A DNA stretch of 8,170 nt, from NCBI GenBank assembly GCA_005883865.1, contig VBAO01000246.1:1-8170 (forward strand), in the 5' to 3' direction. Of this stretch, positions 6,698 through 8,170 are shown one piece after another. The stretch comes from Candidatus Segetimicrobium genomatis. Its GTDB lineage: Bacteria; Sysuimicrobiota; Sysuimicrobiia; Sysuimicrobiales; Segetimicrobiaceae. The notes below the pieces were generated by a model, which worked only from the letters and a program-made list of their open reading frames with translations, was not told where the DNA came from and made no database searches. How positions within the stretch are numbered: the first letter of the stretch is position 1; every line of letters begins with the position of its first letter. A program made the translations under genes and the position numbers.

Positions 6698-7515
6698 CGC
6701 GTCAGCTCCCCCCCGCGCCGGGCAAAGCCGAGCAGCCGGTCCCGCGGCGTCGCCTCCTCATCGCGCAGGCCACGGCCGGTGAGCTCCAGGAAGACGCCCT
6801 CGAGAGTGGCCTCCGGATGGCCGGTCACCCGCATCTTCAGCTCGGCCGGCGTCCCCACCGCGAGCAGCCGGCCGCGGTCCATGATGGCCACGCGATCGCA
6901 GCTTTCGGCTTCCTGCATGTTGTGGGTCGTGACAAAAGCCGTGAGCCCGCGTTGCCGCAGGCCGGCGACGCGGTCCCACAGCTGCCGGCGGCCCTGCGGG
7001 TCCAGCCCGGCCGTAGGCTCGTCCAGGAAGAGCACCCGGGGTTGGTGCAGGAGCGCCCGCGACAACTCCAACCGCCGTTTCATCCCGCCGGAAAACGTCC
7101 GCACCGGCACGTCGGCGCGGTCGGCGAGCTCGGCCCACGCGAGCGCCTGCTGGACGAGCGCGGGGATCCACCGCGGCCGGATCCGGTAGAGCACCGCGTG
7201 CAGCTCCAGGTTCTCGCGGGCGGTGATCCGGTCGTCCAGCGCGGGTTCTTGGAAGACGACGCCGATGAGATCGCGGACCCGATCCGGCTCGGAGGTAATC
7301 TCGACCCCGGCCACGCGGCCGGTTCCCGCCGTCGGCGCGAGCAGCGTGGTCAGCAGGTGATGAGTCGTCGTCTTGCCCGCGCCGTTCGGGCACAGCAAGC
7401 CGAACTGCTCACCGGGGGCCACCTGGAGCGACACCTCCTTGACCGCCACCAGGTCGCCGAAGCACCGGGTGAGTCCCGCGCACTCGATCGCGAAGACGGG
7501 CGCGGCGCCGCTCAC
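6694..7515 (-). CDS. ABC exporter ATP-binding protein (DrrA/CcmA-like) with altered Walker A
   Basis: A 273-residue cytoplasmic nucleotide-binding subunit that should power the ABC-2 permease encoded next. The frame is open further upstream, but that part lies across the propeller gene and has no family resemblance. GTG 7515 gives the normal N-terminus (FAIECAGLTRCFGDLVAV) and shares GTGA with the propeller stop; GGTGA (complement of 7523-7527) can serve as its ribosome site. Motifs: Walker A at residues 42-50 (CPNGAGKTT), Q-loop Q89, ABC signature FSGGMKRR (141-148), Walker B LFLDEP (162-167), D-loop AGLDP, and switch histidine H198 (VTTHNMQEAE). The first Walker A residue is Cys (TGC, 7390-7392) where the family nearly always has Gly, and HH (52-53) follows the TTT where hydrophobic/polar residues are usual. 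All other motifs are intact. The C-terminal LEGVFLELTGRGLRD matches the DrrA-type tail. Confidence 0.95.
   Translation of the reverse strand: MSGAAPVFAIECAGLTRCFGDLVAVKEVSLQVAPGEQFGLLCPNGAGKTTTHHLLTTLLAPTAGTGRVAGVEITSEPDRVRDLIGVVFQEPALDDRITARENLELHAVLYRIRPRWIPALVQQALAWAELADRADVPVRTFSGGMKRRLELSRALLHQPRVLFLDEPTAGLDPQGRRQLWDRVAGLRQRGLTAFVTTHNMQEAESCDRVAIMDRGRLLAVGTPAELKMRVTGHPEATLEGVFLELTGRGLRDEEATPRDRLLGFARRGGELTR
6706..6714 (-). promoter_or_regulatory. Ribosome binding site of ABC-2 permease
   Basis: On the minus strand a G-run ends in GGAG (complement of 6706-6709), 8 bases before the GTG start at 6697. It lies inside the 3' end of the ATPase gene and supports the GTG start over any later one. 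Confidence 0.65.
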
Positions 7516-8170
7516 CGGACTATCACCACGCTGTGCGGGCCCCTGCCGACCGCGCCGATGGTCCGGACCACCCGCAGGGAGACCGCATCGATCACCGTGA
7601 CGTCGTCGGAGCGGCCGTTGGCGGTGTAGAGCTTCCGCCCGTCGGGGGTGATCGCCACCCCCCATGGGCGCCGGCCCATGCGCTGGACGATCGTCGTAAT
7701 CTTGCCGGTGCGGGCATCGACGGCGAAGACGCAGTTGCAGCGCCCACCCGCCGCGTACACCCGCCGGCTGTCGGGCGAGACGGCGACGCCCACCGGCTTG
7801 CTGTCGGTCCCCAGGGTCAGGACCTCGAGGACCTCGTGCCTTGCCGCATCGATGACGGTCAGCGTCCCTCCGATCTCCGCCGCCACGTAGGCCCGTGCCC
7901 CGTCCGGCGCGAAGACGGCGCTGCGCGGTCGTGCGTCCACCAGGATATTCTTGACCGTCCGGTTCAGGCGGGTGTCGATGACCGTGACGGTGTTGCTGGT
8001 CTCCGCCGTGACGTACACCCAGCGGCCGTCGGGGGAGATCCCGACCCCCTCCGGCTCGATGCCCGTGGGGATGGTCGCGACCACCCGACCGGTCGACACG
8101 TCGAGCGCGGAGGCGCCGGCCGCATCCTCATTGGAGCAGTACAGCCGCCTCCCGTCCGGCGCGACGGCCA
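7512..8170 (-). CDS. YVTN-type beta-propeller protein (5' partial)
   Basis: The frame is open through the right edge of the window (first complete codon 8168-8166), with repeat sequence continuing past the internal GTG at 8099, so the start is outside. About 219 C-terminal residues are visible. They form five repeats of 42-44 residues, each with a PDGRRxY-type turn, a strand, a VIDxxT-type strand and a connecting strand, the pattern of YVTN/cytochrome-d1-like seven-bladed propellers. Family members are generally exported, binding or scaffold-like and not catalytic; the signal peptide, if any, would be upstream of the window. Blade four carries a CNC pair. The stop overlaps the ATPase start (GTGA), so it is the upstream member of an exporter unit. 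Propeller genes of this sort occur with ABC exporters beside PQQ-dependent alcohol dehydrogenases, which makes a periplasmic partner role plausible but unproven. Confidence 0.9.
   Translation of the reverse strand, partial: AVAPDGRRLYCSNEDAAGASALDVSTGRVVATIPTGIEPEGVGISPDGRWVYVTAETSNTVTVIDTRLNRTVKNILVDARPRSAVFAPDGARAYVAAEIGGTLTVIDAARHEVLEVLTLGTDSKPVGVAVSPDSRRVYAAGGRCNCVFAVDARTGKITTIVQRMGRRPWGVAITPDGRKLYTANGRSDDVTVIDAVSLRVVRTIGAVGRGPHSVVIVR
7527..8168 (-). repeat. Five beta-propeller blade repeats in protein
   Basis: Repeat units run about 8168-8043, 8042-7917, 7916-7785, 7784-7656 and 7655-7527 (42, 42, 44, 43 and about 43 codons). Each opens with a small residue-(I/V/F)-x-PD(G/S) turn and carries an aromatic Y five to six residues later, then a (V/I)D strand end. 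The repeats are diverged at DNA level, so this is an old protein-domain repeat and not a recent tandem duplication. Confidence 0.85.

Noticed and set aside
7516..7665. Upstream extension of the ATPase frame by 50 codons
   Set aside because: It lies across the propeller gene, shows no ABC-family sequence, and GTG 7515 with the GTGA overlap explains the start.

Overview
The window is 8,170 bases of dense, high-GC bacterial DNA. Codon third positions are strongly G/C, and long open frames on the opposite strand are mostly compositional shadows. It holds eight genes in two convergent blocks, and the gene at each end runs off the window. No rRNA, tRNA, CRISPR array, insertion sequence or prophage feature was seen. 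The style fits an uncultivated-type soil or sediment bacterium: a Tat-like leader on a solute-binding protein, tightly overlapping genes, frequent GTG starts, and families for amide, peptide and amino-acid turnover. The phylum cannot be fixed from the sequence.

Left block, + strand, 1-5839: an acetamidase/formamidase family amidase (5' end cut off by the window), then an oligopeptide ABC importer without its ATPases: OppA-like binding protein (1011-2711), OppB-like permease (2771-3697) and OppC-like permease (3690-4658). A PLP-dependent class V aminotransferase of the isopenicillin-N-epimerase-like group follows (4655-5839). oppB/oppC overlap by 8 bases and oppC/aminotransferase by 4 (ATGA), so the enzyme is translationally tied to the transporter. 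A strong stem-loop lies between oppA and oppB, where transporter operons often make more binding protein than permease. The likely theme is uptake of a peptide or amidated amino-acid compound, with deamidation and PLP chemistry by the flanking enzymes. The substrate is unknown, and no OppD/OppF ATPase is present.

Right block, - strand, 8170-5861: a YVTN-type beta-propeller protein (5' end off the window), an ABC exporter ATPase of the DrrA/CcmA type, and its ABC-2 permease. Both junctions are 4-base GTGA stop/start overlaps, so the three genes are one translationally coupled unit. Propeller + ATPase + ABC-2 permease is an arrangement known beside PQQ-dependent alcohol dehydrogenases (ped-type clusters), although these ATPase and permease sequences read more like generic DrrAB exporters. 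The ATPase carries a Cys in place of the first Gly of its Walker A motif.

The two blocks meet tail to tail with only 21 bases between stop codons, at a short GC-rich stem-loop. The most useful observations are the coupled propeller-exporter unit, the altered Walker A, the oppA-oppB stem-loop, and the importer operon that pairs transporter, amidase and epimerase-like enzyme but lacks ATPases.
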